This document shows, piece by piece, positions 7,929-16,594 of a stretch of 64,000 nt of DNA. The notes below the pieces were generated by a model. That model had not been told where the DNA came from and made no database searches. It saw only the letters and a program-made list of their open reading frames with translations. Source of the DNA: Isoptericola halalbus (GTDB lineage: Bacteria > Actinomycetota > Actinomycetes > Actinomycetales > Cellulomonadaceae); contig VJZX01000012.1 of the NCBI GenBank assembly GCA_009663185.1, positions 32,601 through 96,600 of the forward strand. Reading direction: 5' to 3'. A program made the translations under genes and the position numbers. Position 1 is the first letter of the stretch. Every line of letters starts with the position of its first letter.

Positions 7929-9623
7929 TCACGCACGGCGGATCCGCACGGTCGTGGTGCCCGGCGACGACCAGGTCACGTAGAGGCGAGGGCCGGCGAG
8001 TGCGTCGGTCCCGTCGAGGAACTCGTACGCCTCCCCCGGTCGGTACACGGGCGGCGACGCGTGGTCGGCACCGATCGGCTGCTCCACGCGGAGCGTCGCG
8101 CCGGTGCCGACGACCTCCGCCGCCCTGGTCAGGCGGAACCGGCCGTCCCCCAGGTCGTCCGCGCCGCGCACCTCGCAGTCCCACGGCAGCGCCAGCTCGA
8201 GCGCGTGCGGAGCCGCGAGCCCGCGCGTCGTGATCCCGAGCGTCACGCCGTCGTCGGCGAGGTCGAGCACGACCTCGGTCTCGAGCCGCACGACGTCGCG
8301 ACGCCGCGCTGAGAACGCCATCGACGCCGCGAAGCGCCCCTCGAACTCGAGCGCGTACGCCCCGTCGGGCCGGCGCCGCGCGGCATCGAGCGGCTGGTAG
8401 TACGACGCCGCGATCTCCTCGCGCAGCACGACCCGGTCGCCCACGTGCTCGACATCCGTGGCCCGGAACGGGCCCAGCCCGAAGAAGTCCCGCGACAGCC
8501 GCGCCGAGCGCACGCCGACCCCGCCCAGGCCCAGCCGCAGGAACGTCGGGTTGCAGGCGAGCCCCGAGGCGACCCGCCCGGCCGCCGGCACGTCCGAGCC
8601 GCCGTAGACCGTGACCCACTCCTCGCCGCGCCGCCGGCGCAGCAGCCGGCTCCCGGCGAACCACCGGCTCCCGGCGAACCACCGTTCGCCCGCGCCCGCG
8701 ACCCGCGGCTCGCCGGCACCCATGTCCCCCGCCGCGAGGAGCCCGGCGCGCACGTCGCCGTCGAGCAGCGCGCGCGCCGCTGCGTGGACCGCGTCGACGT
8801 GCTCGGCGGACGCTGCGCGCCGTGTCGCCTCCCGACACCGCGCACAGGCCGCGGCGAACCGCGCGAGCTGGTCGAGGAACGGCCCGAGCGGGTACGACTC
8901 GTACTTCTGGTCCTGCCGCCGGGAGTGCACGGTCTCGATCCCGCCGTCCGGCGCGGCCAGGTCGAGCTGGGCGTGCAGGTTGGCGTGCACGACGTCGAGC
9001 AGGTCGTCGCGACCGAGCGCAACGGCGAGCGTGAGCAGCGACGGGTTGGACACGTGCGCCGCGTAGTTGGGGCTGCGCTCGCTGTAGATGCCGTCGGCGT
9101 CGACGTCGACGCCCTCGGCGAGCCACTCGCGGGCGCGGTCGTGCGCCTCGGGCGCGCCGAGCAGGGTGCCGAGACCCGCGAGCGCCCCGGCGATCTCCCA
9201 CCGATGGTTGGGCGTGTGCACGCCGCCGGCCACGAGCGCGGGCAGCGACCGCCGCAGGATGCGGTCCACGCGCTCCCGGACGCCCGCCCACGCCGACCCG
9301 CGACGCAGCAGCGTCAGCGCGAGCACGCCGTCGGACACCGTGAACGCGGAGTCCGGCGGGGAGGCCAGGTTGTCGCCCGACGAGAACAGGCCCGTCGGCT
9401 CCTGGAGCGCCTCGAGCTCGCCGAGCCAGCCCGTGGCCGCCGCCTCGAGCGTCGCCCGCTCAGGGTCGCCGTCGTCGTGCCCCGCGACGACGGCGGCCAG
9501 CACCATGGCCATGAGGCCGCGGTGGCCCCGGGCGCGCTCGGCCGTGGCCGTGGCACCGGAGGCGAGGTCGTACGCCCGGTCGCGGGCCTCCCGGGCGAGC
9601 GACGCCGCCAGGTCGTCGGCCAC
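7929..9623 (-). CDS. Putative polysaccharide lyase-like enzyme (alpha/alpha-toroid plus beta-sandwich), family not identified
   Basis: A 564-aa protein without a signal peptide. The N-terminal half (about residues 1-300) is helical, with conserved-looking TPNHRWEIAGALAGLG, DGIYSERSPNYAAHVSNPS and the polar triad HSRRQDQKYESYPLGP. The C-terminal half is strand-rich (about 310-560). This architecture and these His/Asn/Tyr/Arg-rich motifs resemble heparinase II/III- and alginate-lyase-like enzymes, but I cannot name a CAZy family. The GTG start lies 4 nt after the permease stop, so it is co-transcribed with the importer and probably acts on the imported oligosaccharide in the cytoplasm. An 18-bp in-frame tandem duplication doubles WFAGSR at the domain junction. 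Confidence 0.6.
   Translation of the reverse strand: MADDLAASLAREARDRAYDLASGATATAERARGHRGLMAMVLAAVVAGHDDGDPERATLEAAATGWLGELEALQEPTGLFSSGDNLASPPDSAFTVSDGVLALTLLRRGSAWAGVRERVDRILRRSLPALVAGGVHTPNHRWEIAGALAGLGTLLGAPEAHDRAREWLAEGVDVDADGIYSERSPNYAAHVSNPSLLTLAVALGRDDLLDVVHANLHAQLDLAAPDGGIETVHSRRQDQKYESYPLGPFLDQLARFAAACARCREATRRAASAEHVDAVHAAARALLDGDVRAGLLAAGDMGAGEPRVAGAGERWFAGSRWFAGSRLLRRRRGEEWVTVYGGSDVPAAGRVASGLACNPTFLRLGLGGVGVRSARLSRDFFGLGPFRATDVEHVGDRVVLREEIAASYYQPLDAARRRPDGAYALEFEGRFAASMAFSARRRDVVRLETEVVLDLADDGVTLGITTRGLAAPHALELALPWDCEVRGADDLGDGRFRLTRAAEVVGTGATLRVEQPIGADHASPPVYRPGEAYEFLDGTDALAGPRLYVTWSSPGTTTVRIRRA
8647..8682. repeat. Tandem 18-bp duplication inside the lyase-like gene
   Basis: CGGCTCCCGGCGAACCAC occurs twice back to back (8647-8664 and 8665-8682). 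It is in frame on the minus strand and duplicates the hexapeptide WFAGSR without breaking the gene. It looks like a recent slippage or unequal-recombination event in the loop joining the helical and beta-sandwich domains. Confidence 0.9.
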
Positions 9624-9627
9624 CGGG

Positions 9628-10446
9628 TCAGTCCTTGAGGCCGGAGTTGATGTCCGCGCTCATGATCTGCCGCTGGAAGATGGCGAAGAGCACGATCATC
9701 GGGATGAGCGAGATCACCGACGCCGACAGCAGGACCGACCAGTCGATGTTGTCTGCGCCGACGATGCTGCGCAGGGCGATCTGCAGGGTGTAGCGGTCCG
9801 GGTCGCGCAGGATGAGCAGGGGCCAGATGTAGTCGTTCCAGCGCCACTGGAAGGAGAAGATCGCGAGCACCACGGCGATCGGCTTGGCCAGCGGCAGCAT
9901 GATCCGCAGGAACAGCCCGAACTCGCCCACGCCGTCGATCCGCGCGGCCTCCATGAGCTCGTCGGGGACCGTGGCGAAGTACTGACGGAACATGAAGATG
10001 CCGGTCGCGGTGATGATCGACGGCACGATGATGCCGGCGAGCGTGTCGTACATGCCCAGGTCCCGCACGACGATGAACGAGCTCGGCATGATGACCTCGG
10101 TCGGCAGCATCGTCGTCGCGAGGATGCAGATGAAGAACGCCTTGAGCCACCACGCCTTGTACTTCGCGAACGCGTAGCCCGTCATGGCGCTGACGAACAC
10201 GGTGAGCGCCGTGGTCGTCACGGCCACGATCGTCGTGTTGAGGAAGTACTGCTGGAAGTCGAACCGGTTCCATGCCGTCGCGTAACCGGAGACGGTCCAG
10301 GTCTCCGGGAACAGCGTCAGCGGCAGGCTGAAGAGCTCGAAGCCCGGCTTGAACGAGCTGAGGAGGAACCAGGCCGTCGGGAAGATGTAGGCCGCGGCGA
10401 GGACCCAGAGGATGACCGTGCTCGGCACGGCGCGCAAAGTCTTCAC
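9628..10446 (-). CDS. Carbohydrate ABC transporter permease (MalG type)
   Basis: A 272-aa protein with six predicted membrane helices and the EAA loop ELMEAARIDGVGEFGLFLRI in the last third, the contact site for the ATPase subunit. The GTG start overlaps the stop of the upstream permease (GTGA). It forms the channel with the MalF-type partner for the sugar delivered by the lipoprotein encoded at 11455-12744. No ATPase gene is in the operon; such CUT1 importers in actinobacteria usually share a single MsiK-type ATPase encoded elsewhere. Confidence 0.93.
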   Translation of the reverse strand: MKTLRAVPSTVILWVLAAAYIFPTAWFLLSSFKPGFELFSLPLTLFPETWTVSGYATAWNRFDFQQYFLNTTIVAVTTTALTVFVSAMTGYAFAKYKAWWLKAFFICILATTMLPTEVIMPSSFIVVRDLGMYDTLAGIIVPSIITATGIFMFRQYFATVPDELMEAARIDGVGEFGLFLRIMLPLAKPIAVVLAIFSFQWRWNDYIWPLLILRDPDRYTLQIALRSIVGADNIDWSVLLSASVISLIPMIVLFAIFQRQIMSADINSGLKD

Positions 10447-11381
10447 GAGAGGTCCCTCCGGCGGTCGAAGCGGAGCTGGATCAGGGCGATGACGATGAGG
10501 ATCACCATGAGCACCATCGAGGCCGCGCTTGCGTAGCCGATGTTCGCCCGCTCGAAGCCGGTCTGGTAGATGTACTGGACGATCAGCCGGTTCTGGGTGC
10601 CAGGTCCACCGGCGTTGAGCGCCTGGATCATGGCGAACTCCTTCATGGAGCCGATCGTGGTCAGCAGGATCACCATGAAGGACGTCGGCGCGAGCAGCGG
10701 GAGCGTGATCCGGCGGAACCGCACCCAGGCGCTGGCCCCGTCGATCTCGGCGGCCTCGAGGTAGGACCGGGGAACGTTCCGGATCGCCGCGATGAACAGC
10801 AGCATGTTGAATGCGGTACCGCCCCACGTGCCGACGATGAGGATGAGGATCAGGGCGAGCGTGGGGTCGGTCTGCCAGTTGGGCCCCTGGCCACCGATCG
10901 ACGTGATGACGAAGTTGACGACGCCGAAGCTCTCGCCGAACAGCCACCGCCAGATGACGCCGGCGACGATGGGCGAGATCAGCCAGGGCAGGAAGAAGAT
11001 CACGCGCGCTGGCGTCTTGCCCGTGGCCAGCGAGCTGGTCAGCAGCATCGCGATGCCGAGCGACACGACATAGTGGGCGGGCACCGCCAGCGCCGTGTAG
11101 ACGAAGGTACGGCTGAGGGACCGGTAGAAGTCCTCGTCGGCGAAGAGCTCCTGGTAGTTCTCGAACCCGATGAAGTTGAGGTCCCCGACGCCGCGGTAGT
11201 CGGTGAACGAGTACATCAGCCCCAGCGCGCCCGGCCACAGGAAGAAGAGCGCGAAGAGCACGACCGCGACGGCGATGAACGCCAGGGGTGCCACCGTGTG
11301 CGAGCGTGAGGTGCGCCGCCGGCGCTGCGCGGTCGTCGAGCCGACGGCGGCGGGTACCGCCTGCGTCGTGGGTGTGCTCAT
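10443..11381 (-). CDS. Carbohydrate ABC transporter permease (MalF type)
   Basis: A 312-aa CUT1 permease. A hydrophilic N-terminal tail with a basic RRRRTSRS patch precedes six predicted helices, and the EAA loop YLEAAEIDGASAWVRFRRIT lies at about residues 205-225. A GGAGC-type ribosome site precedes the ATG. Its stop overlaps the GTG of the MalG-type partner. A strong hairpin (11417-11446) sits between this gene and the binding-protein gene upstream. Confidence 0.93.
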   Translation of the reverse strand: MSTPTTQAVPAAVGSTTAQRRRRTSRSHTVAPLAFIAVAVVLFALFFLWPGALGLMYSFTDYRGVGDLNFIGFENYQELFADEDFYRSLSRTFVYTALAVPAHYVVSLGIAMLLTSSLATGKTPARVIFFLPWLISPIVAGVIWRWLFGESFGVVNFVITSIGGQGPNWQTDPTLALILILIVGTWGGTAFNMLLFIAAIRNVPRSYLEAAEIDGASAWVRFRRITLPLLAPTSFMVILLTTIGSMKEFAMIQALNAGGPGTQNRLIVQYIYQTGFERANIGYASAASMVLMVILIVIALIQLRFDRRRDLS

Positions 11382-11416
11382 TGCTGCTCCGAAGGTCGTG
11401 ACGGGGCTGCCGTGCG

Positions 11417-11446
11417 GGCCCCCTGGCGCGCGGGCGCCAGGGGGCC
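11417..11446 (-). terminator. Strong intra-operon hairpin between binding-protein and permease genes
   Basis: A perfect 13-bp GC stem (GGCCCCCTGGCGC and its complement) with a 4-nt loop lies 8 nt downstream of the binding-protein stop. It has no clear T-tract. Hairpins at this place commonly stabilise or partly terminate the message, so that the binding protein is made in excess over the membrane subunits. Confidence 0.7.
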
Positions 11447-11454
11447 GGCGGGCC

Positions 11455-12744
11455 TTACGGCAGGGCGCCCAGCTGGTCCGACAGCTGCTCGTTGATCCGC
11501 TGGATCGTGGTGTCGACGTCCTGCTCGCCGTTCAGGTACCGGATCGTCTCGTCGCGCACCGGGTCGCCCTCGGTGGACACGCCCTCGATCTCGTAGGCGA
11601 GCTCCTTGGCCTTGATCTCGCCGACGATCGCCGGGGAGTTGGCGATCTCCTGGTTGTAGAGCTCGAACGCCTCGGCGTGCGACTCGTACGTCACCTCGAG
11701 GCCGTCGATGGCCGGCAGGAAGCCGGACGTCTCGGCGAGCTCGCGGTAGTTCTCCGGGTCGTAGAGCCACTGCACGAACTCCAGGGCCGCGTCCTCCTGG
11801 CCCGAGCCGTCGAAGACGACGATGTTCGCCGCGTTGCCGAAGTTGGTGGCCTTCACCGGCTGCTGGGGCATGGGGACCGACGCCCACTCGAAGTCGGCGA
11901 TGTTGACCGCGAAGTCGGCGATCTGCCACGAGCCCGACATGTAGGAGACGACGTCGCCGCTCTTGAACAGCGCGTTGGGGTCGTCGCCGGACAGCCACAC
12001 CGAGCGCGGCATGAACTTGTCGTCGTTCAGGCTCGCGAAGTACTCGAGCGCCGTCTTCGTGGCGTCGTTCGTCGTGAACTGACCGGACTCGTCAGCCTGG
12101 AAGTACTCCGAGCCGAACTCGTACAGGAAGGCCTTGAGCCGGTGCGAGGACTGGTCCACGACCATGCCGTAGGTGGTGTCGGTCTTCTGCTGGACGTCCT
12201 TGACGGCGGCGACGTACTCGTCCCACGTCCAGCTCTCGTCGGCGGTGGTCGGGTACTCGACGCCGGCCTCGTCGAAGAGGGTCTTGTTGATGAACATGCC
12301 GACCGCGGTGATGTCGGTCGGGATCGACAGCACCTTGCCGTCGGGGTCGACGGCGGCCAGGTCGGTGCGGATGTCGCTTCCGTCGGTGACCGGGGCCAGG
12401 TCGACCGTGGCGTCCTTCCAGACCGGGTCGACCGCGCCGACACGCGCGAGCGCCGGCAGGTCGTTGGCCTGAGCGGCGTTCTTGAGCTTGGTCGGAAGGT
12501 CCTCGTTCGCGATGTCGACGATCTCGACCGTCACGCCCGTCTCTTCCTGGTACTTCTCGGCCATGTGCGCGAAGCCGCCGCCCTGGTTGGCGTCTCCCGA
12601 GAGGAAGAACTGCAGGGGCTCGTCGCTCGGGGCCTGCTCACCACCGCCGCCGCCCGAGCCGCACGCGGCGACGAGGGCGAGCGTGACGGCGCCCGCGAAC
12701 GCACCTGGGACGCCTCGGCGTCGGATCTTCTGAGAACGCAACAT
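11455..12744 (-). CDS. Sugar ABC transporter substrate-binding lipoprotein
   Basis: A 429-aa family-1 extracellular solute-binding protein. The signal peptide has a basic start (MLRSQKIRRR) and lipobox LALVAAC, with the lipid Cys at about residue 28. The mature protein begins with QFFLSGDANQGGGFAHMAEKY and has the SBP_bac_1 pattern, including SYMSGSWQIADFA in the ligand-cleft region. AAGGAGAGAGA precedes the ATG. It is the first gene of an operon with two permeases, the lyase-like enzyme and the GntR regulator, so the cargo is probably an acidic oligosaccharide cleaved by that enzyme. The sugar itself cannot be read from sequence. Confidence 0.93.
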   Translation of the reverse strand: MLRSQKIRRRGVPGAFAGAVTLALVAACGSGGGGGEQAPSDEPLQFFLSGDANQGGGFAHMAEKYQEETGVTVEIVDIANEDLPTKLKNAAQANDLPALARVGAVDPVWKDATVDLAPVTDGSDIRTDLAAVDPDGKVLSIPTDITAVGMFINKTLFDEAGVEYPTTADESWTWDEYVAAVKDVQQKTDTTYGMVVDQSSHRLKAFLYEFGSEYFQADESGQFTTNDATKTALEYFASLNDDKFMPRSVWLSGDDPNALFKSGDVVSYMSGSWQIADFAVNIADFEWASVPMPQQPVKATNFGNAANIVVFDGSGQEDAALEFVQWLYDPENYRELAETSGFLPAIDGLEVTYESHAEAFELYNQEIANSPAIVGEIKAKELAYEIEGVSTEGDPVRDETIRYLNGEQDVDTTIQRINEQLSDQLGALP

Positions 12745-12800
12745 CGTGTCTCTCTCCTTCGCGGGCGCTCAGCAGCGAGCCGCCCCGTCGTCCTGGTCGC

Positions 12801-12838
12801 TGGTAGGGACCAACGTTCCTTGGAAAACGCTTGCACGG
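12801..12838. promoter_or_regulatory. Operator region upstream of the importer operon
   Basis: TGGTAGGGACCA (12801-12812) is an inverted repeat sharing GGGACCARCGT with the site upstream of the GntR gene. About 8 bp away, GGAAAACGCTTGCA (12822-12835) resembles a LacI/catabolite-type half-palindrome. Both lie within 100 bp upstream of the binding-protein start at 12744. These are candidate sites by similarity only. Confidence 0.45.
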
Positions 12839-12973
12839 GCCTTGTGCGATTGTCAAGAGTAGCGGACAACCACCTGACATACCTCGGTCCGGCCCTCGCG
12901 CGCCATCGATCGTCGACACCAGATCGACCGGCGGGTCACCGCGTACGGCGCGCTGATCGTCGCCAGGCTGGGT

Positions 12974-13276
12974 TCAATCCGCACCCTCTCGGAACGCTGG
13001 CCGCACGTCGGCGAAGTCGTACTCCTCGACGGAGACCGTGAGCATCGCCCGACGCTGCTCCGTGTCTGGGCCGCTGCTGCGGAAGGTCGCCAGCGCCCCC
13101 TGCGACTCCCAGCGCTCGAAGATGTTGACACGCCCAGGGTCGACCAGGTCCGCGCAGATCGCGAAGTCGAGGCAGCCCACTGCTCGGCGAGCCTGCTCGA
13201 CGATGAGCACACAGCCCGCGAGGTAGGACTCGCGCTGCTGCGGCTCAACGGTGATGTGTCCTGCAACGATGACCAT
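12974..13276 (-). CDS. ABM-domain protein (putative quinol monooxygenase)
   Basis: A 100-aa single-domain protein with the ferredoxin-like ABM pattern: MVIVAGHITVEPQQRESYLAG at the start, DPGRVNIFERWESQGALATF in the middle (the ERW signature with its downstream helix) and a short acidic tail. Proteins of this type work as dimers, either as cofactor-free quinol monooxygenases or as scavengers of reactive electrophiles. It stands alone between the importer and the beta-galactosidase genes. No link to sugar use is evident. Confidence 0.85.
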   Translation of the reverse strand: MVIVAGHITVEPQQRESYLAGCVLIVEQARRAVGCLDFAICADLVDPGRVNIFERWESQGALATFRSSGPDTEQRRAMLTVSVEEYDFADVRPAFREGAD

Positions 13277-13380
13277 GGGTGCGCTCCGGTGCTCTCGCCT
13301 TCGTGTCCAGCCCGCCGGGCTGTTCCGCTGAGAGACCTCCAGGGCAGGAGAAGATCATCGGTGGGGCGTCCTGGCGGCGA

Positions 13381-16300
13381 TCACCCGGCCGTGAGCCGCA
13401 GCCCGATCGTCGCGGGCGCGGGGCGCAGCGTGGCCTCGCGCACGACGCCGGGACCGCACGCCGCGCTGCCGACGCCGTGCTGGCCGGCGTCGAGGTGGAG
13501 CCACAGCGCGCCGTCGGGGGTCAGCTCGTGCGGGTGCGCAGCGGCATCGAGGGCGGCGTCGGTCCAAGGCCGGGCGGTGAGCTCGAACCCGGGGACCGGT
13601 CGGCCGCCGATCTCCACGTGCCCGGCCCGCACCGTCAGCGGGCCTTCGGAGAGCCCGAAGGTGGCGCGCGTGACTCCGCGCCGGGCGCCGTTCTCCTGCG
13701 GGTGCGTGTAGTCGGTCTGCAGCTCGGCGACGGTGTGCCGCCAGTGGCCACCGAGCGCGGCGCGGCGCGAGTCGGCGTACGACTCCCCCGGCCCGAGCCC
13801 GACCCAGTCGACCGCCACGCCCGCGGCGTCGGACTGCTCGAGGCCGAGCAACCAGCCCAGGCGCGCGAGCGGTCCGGGCCAATCGCCCTCGGGCGCCAGG
13901 TGGATCGTCAGGTCGGTCGTCGCGTCGTCGACGGCGCGCCACTCGTAGCGCACGGCGAACCCGCAGCCGCTCGGGGCCCCGGCCGCCCGCCCGGTGACCA
14001 CGACGGCGTCGCCCTCGACGCGCACCTCGTCGATCCGCTCGTGCAGGCGGCGAAGCCCGGCGCGCTCCCACGCCTCGCCGTCACCGATCGCGGCCGTCCA
14101 CGAACGGGCGCGATCGTTGTCGGTGCGGGCGCGCCAGGCGTCGACGCGCGCCTCGCGCACGGGCGTGCCGGCGACGGCGACCGGGCGCCCGGTGGCGTCG
14201 AGCGTGACCGCGCCGAGGTCGTAGCCGCCGTCGGATGTGCGTCCGACGGCCCGCGCGCCGGCGCCCGACGCCGGAGCGTGCCGCAGCGACGCGGGACGCA
14301 GCAGCACCTGGCCGGCGCCCAGCTCGAAGCCCTCGGGCGCCCAGTCGGGCCGAGCGTCGTCGTCGAGCAGCGCGCGGACGGTCCACCACACGGGTGCGCC
14401 GGCCGGGGCCTCGGAGAAGTGGTCCTCGAACGCGTCGGCGCCGAACGCGGCGCGGGCGTCGACGTCGACCCACTCCCCCGGCGCGAGCGCCGGGAGCTCG
14501 AGCTCGCCGCTCGCGAGCGTGCCGCCGTCGGACACCAGCTCCCAGACCCAGCGCACGTGGTCGAGGGAGGTGAACGCGTAGCGGTTGCGGATCCGCAGCG
14601 CGCCGTGGTCGTGGGGCGCCCCCGTGATGCCGACCGGCGCGTAGACGGCCGCGAGCTCGACGAGCCCGGGCGAGGGCGTGCGGTCCGGCAGTACGAGACC
14701 GTCGGCGATGAAGGTGCCGTCGTGCAGCTCCTCGCCGAAGTCGCCGCCGTAGCCGAAGAAGCTGGTCCCGTCATCGGTGCGCGTGGCGACTCCGTGGTCG
14801 ATCCACTCCCACACGAACGCGCCCATCATGCGCGGCGAGCCGTCGACGAGGTCGATCTGCTCGGTCAGTCCGCCCGGTCCGTTGCCCATGGCGTGCGCGT
14901 ACTCGCACAGCACGAACGGCATGGCCCGACGGCGGGCGTCGGTGACGGCGTCTGGCAGCGGGTCCTCCTCGCGCCGGGCGATGAGGGCCATCTCGTCGAT
15001 CGGCGGGTACATCCGCGAGTACACGTCGACGTGTGCGCTCGACCAGTCGCCCTCGTAGTGCAGCGGACGCGAGGTGTCGAGCTCGCGGATCGCGGTGGCC
15101 ATGACCTCGAGGTTGCGTCCCGGGCCGGCCTCGTTGCCGAGCGACCACACCACGACGCTCGGGTGGTGGGCGTCGCGGCGGACCATGCGCTGCACGCGGT
15201 CGGCGAGGACGGGCGCCCAGGTCTCGTCGTCGGTCGGGTTGCCGCGCCAGCCCTGCATCTCGAAGCCGTGCGTCTCGAGGTCGTTCTCGTCGATGACGTA
15301 CAGGCCGTGCTCGTCGCACAGGTCGAGGAAGTGCGGGTGCGGCGGGTAGTGGCTCGTGCGCACCGCGTTGACGTGGTGGCGCTTCATGAGCAGCACGTCC
15401 TCGAGCATGGTCTCGCGCGTCACCGCCCGGCCGCGGGTCGGCTCGAACTCGTGGCGGTTGACGCCGTACAGCTTGACCGGCGCACCGTTGACGGTGAAGA
15501 CGCCGTCGACAATTGCGATGGTGCGGAAGCCGACCTTGAGCGTGACAGTCTCTGCCGGGGTGCTGACCACGAGCTCGTACAGGCGCGGGTGCTCGGCGCT
15601 CCAGGGCTCGACGGCGGCAGTCGCCTCCATGCCGGCACGCAGGTCGAGGCCGAGCTCGGGGACGGTGATGCTGACGTCGCCGTCGGCGGCGTCGGTCTCG
15701 ACGTCGACGCGCAGCCGGCCCGTGCGCGTGGCGGAGTCGAAGCCGGCGTCGACGGCGACGTGCTCGATGCCGCCGTCGGGCCGGTGCTCGAGGGTGACAT
15801 CGCGGAAGATGCCGGACAGCCACCACTGGTCCTGGTCCTCGATGTAGGTGAAGGCCGACCACTGCGTGACGCGGACGGCGAGCAGGTTCTCGCCGTCGGT
15901 CAGCGCGTCGGTGACGTCGACCTCGGTGGGCAGACGCGAGCCGTGCGAGGTCGCGAGCACCTGACCGTTGACCGCGACCTCGAACCACGAGTCGACGCCC
16001 TCGAAGCGCAGCACGACCCGGCCACCGGTGCGCCAGTCCGCCGGGACCGTCACGGTGCGGCGGTACTCGCCGGTCGGGTTCTCGTTGGGCACGTGGGGCG
16101 GGTCGACCGGGATCGGGAACTGGACGTTCGTGTATGCGGGCTTGCCGTGCGGCCACGCGTCCGGGGCGCCGGCGAGCTGCCAGTGGCCGGGGACCTGGAT
16201 CGTGCCCCAGCCCTCGCCGGTGCCGTCGTCCGAGGGCTCGACGCCGGTGACCGGGTTGCCGAACAGGCGGAAGCGCCACTCCCCGTTCAGGTCCACGCGG

Positions 16301-16392
16301 CCCGCCGTCGAGGCGCCCAGCGGCGGGCGGAACCGGGCGGGGCGGACCCCCGCGGGGACGACGACGGACTCGTGCGTCGGGCGCAGCGCCAT
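13381..16392 (-). CDS. lacZ: Beta-galactosidase, glycoside hydrolase family 2 (LacZ type)
   Basis: A 1003-aa protein, close to the 1024 aa of E. coli LacZ, without a signal peptide. The order is sugar-binding jelly roll (about 45-205), Ig-like domain (about 205-310), TIM barrel (about 310-600) and C-terminal Bgal_small_N domain (about 730-1000). The acid/base is Glu421 in SLGNEAGPG and the nucleophile is Glu497 in VLCEYAHAMGN; both are intact. It hydrolyses terminal beta-galactosides in the cytoplasm. It stands alone with no adjacent permease or regulator. A perfect palindrome 42 bp upstream of the start (16434-16445) is the likely control site. Confidence 0.95.
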   Translation of the reverse strand: MALRPTHESVVVPAGVRPARFRPPLGASTAGRVDLNGEWRFRLFGNPVTGVEPSDDGTGEGWGTIQVPGHWQLAGAPDAWPHGKPAYTNVQFPIPVDPPHVPNENPTGEYRRTVTVPADWRTGGRVVLRFEGVDSWFEVAVNGQVLATSHGSRLPTEVDVTDALTDGENLLAVRVTQWSAFTYIEDQDQWWLSGIFRDVTLEHRPDGGIEHVAVDAGFDSATRTGRLRVDVETDAADGDVSITVPELGLDLRAGMEATAAVEPWSAEHPRLYELVVSTPAETVTLKVGFRTIAIVDGVFTVNGAPVKLYGVNRHEFEPTRGRAVTRETMLEDVLLMKRHHVNAVRTSHYPPHPHFLDLCDEHGLYVIDENDLETHGFEMQGWRGNPTDDETWAPVLADRVQRMVRRDAHHPSVVVWSLGNEAGPGRNLEVMATAIRELDTSRPLHYEGDWSSAHVDVYSRMYPPIDEMALIARREEDPLPDAVTDARRRAMPFVLCEYAHAMGNGPGGLTEQIDLVDGSPRMMGAFVWEWIDHGVATRTDDGTSFFGYGGDFGEELHDGTFIADGLVLPDRTPSPGLVELAAVYAPVGITGAPHDHGALRIRNRYAFTSLDHVRWVWELVSDGGTLASGELELPALAPGEWVDVDARAAFGADAFEDHFSEAPAGAPVWWTVRALLDDDARPDWAPEGFELGAGQVLLRPASLRHAPASGAGARAVGRTSDGGYDLGAVTLDATGRPVAVAGTPVREARVDAWRARTDNDRARSWTAAIGDGEAWERAGLRRLHERIDEVRVEGDAVVVTGRAAGAPSGCGFAVRYEWRAVDDATTDLTIHLAPEGDWPGPLARLGWLLGLEQSDAAGVAVDWVGLGPGESYADSRRAALGGHWRHTVAELQTDYTHPQENGARRGVTRATFGLSEGPLTVRAGHVEIGGRPVPGFELTARPWTDAALDAAAHPHELTPDGALWLHLDAGQHGVGSAACGPGVVREATLRPAPATIGLRLTAG

Positions 16393-16433
16393 TGGTACTC
16401 CTCGGTCGTGGGGGTCGGGGGCATGTCGGGTGT

Positions 16434-16445
16434 GGTGACGTCACC
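16434..16445. promoter_or_regulatory. Palindrome upstream of the beta-galactosidase gene
   Basis: GGTGACGTCACC is a perfect 12-bp palindrome with a CG centre, 42 bp before the lacZ start. LacI-family operators in GC-rich actinobacteria often look like this. No copy was found near a regulator gene in this window, so the binding protein would be encoded elsewhere. Confidence 0.5.
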
Positions 16446-16594
16446 ATTCGCCCCCGCACAACCCTAGACGGCGTCCACCGAACCAGACCAGGGCGCCCGG
16501 ATCATGAAAGCGGGAAGCCCCAGGCATGGGCTGCCGACGACGGCTCGTTCACGCGCCCACCGAGCGCGCGCTCGTCTCTGCCAGACTCGCGGTC

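Noticed and set aside
13279..16467. A 1062-codon plus-strand frame opposite the beta-galactosidase gene
   Set aside because: Antisense shadow of an intact GH2 gene with both catalytic acids; no domain in the antisense product.
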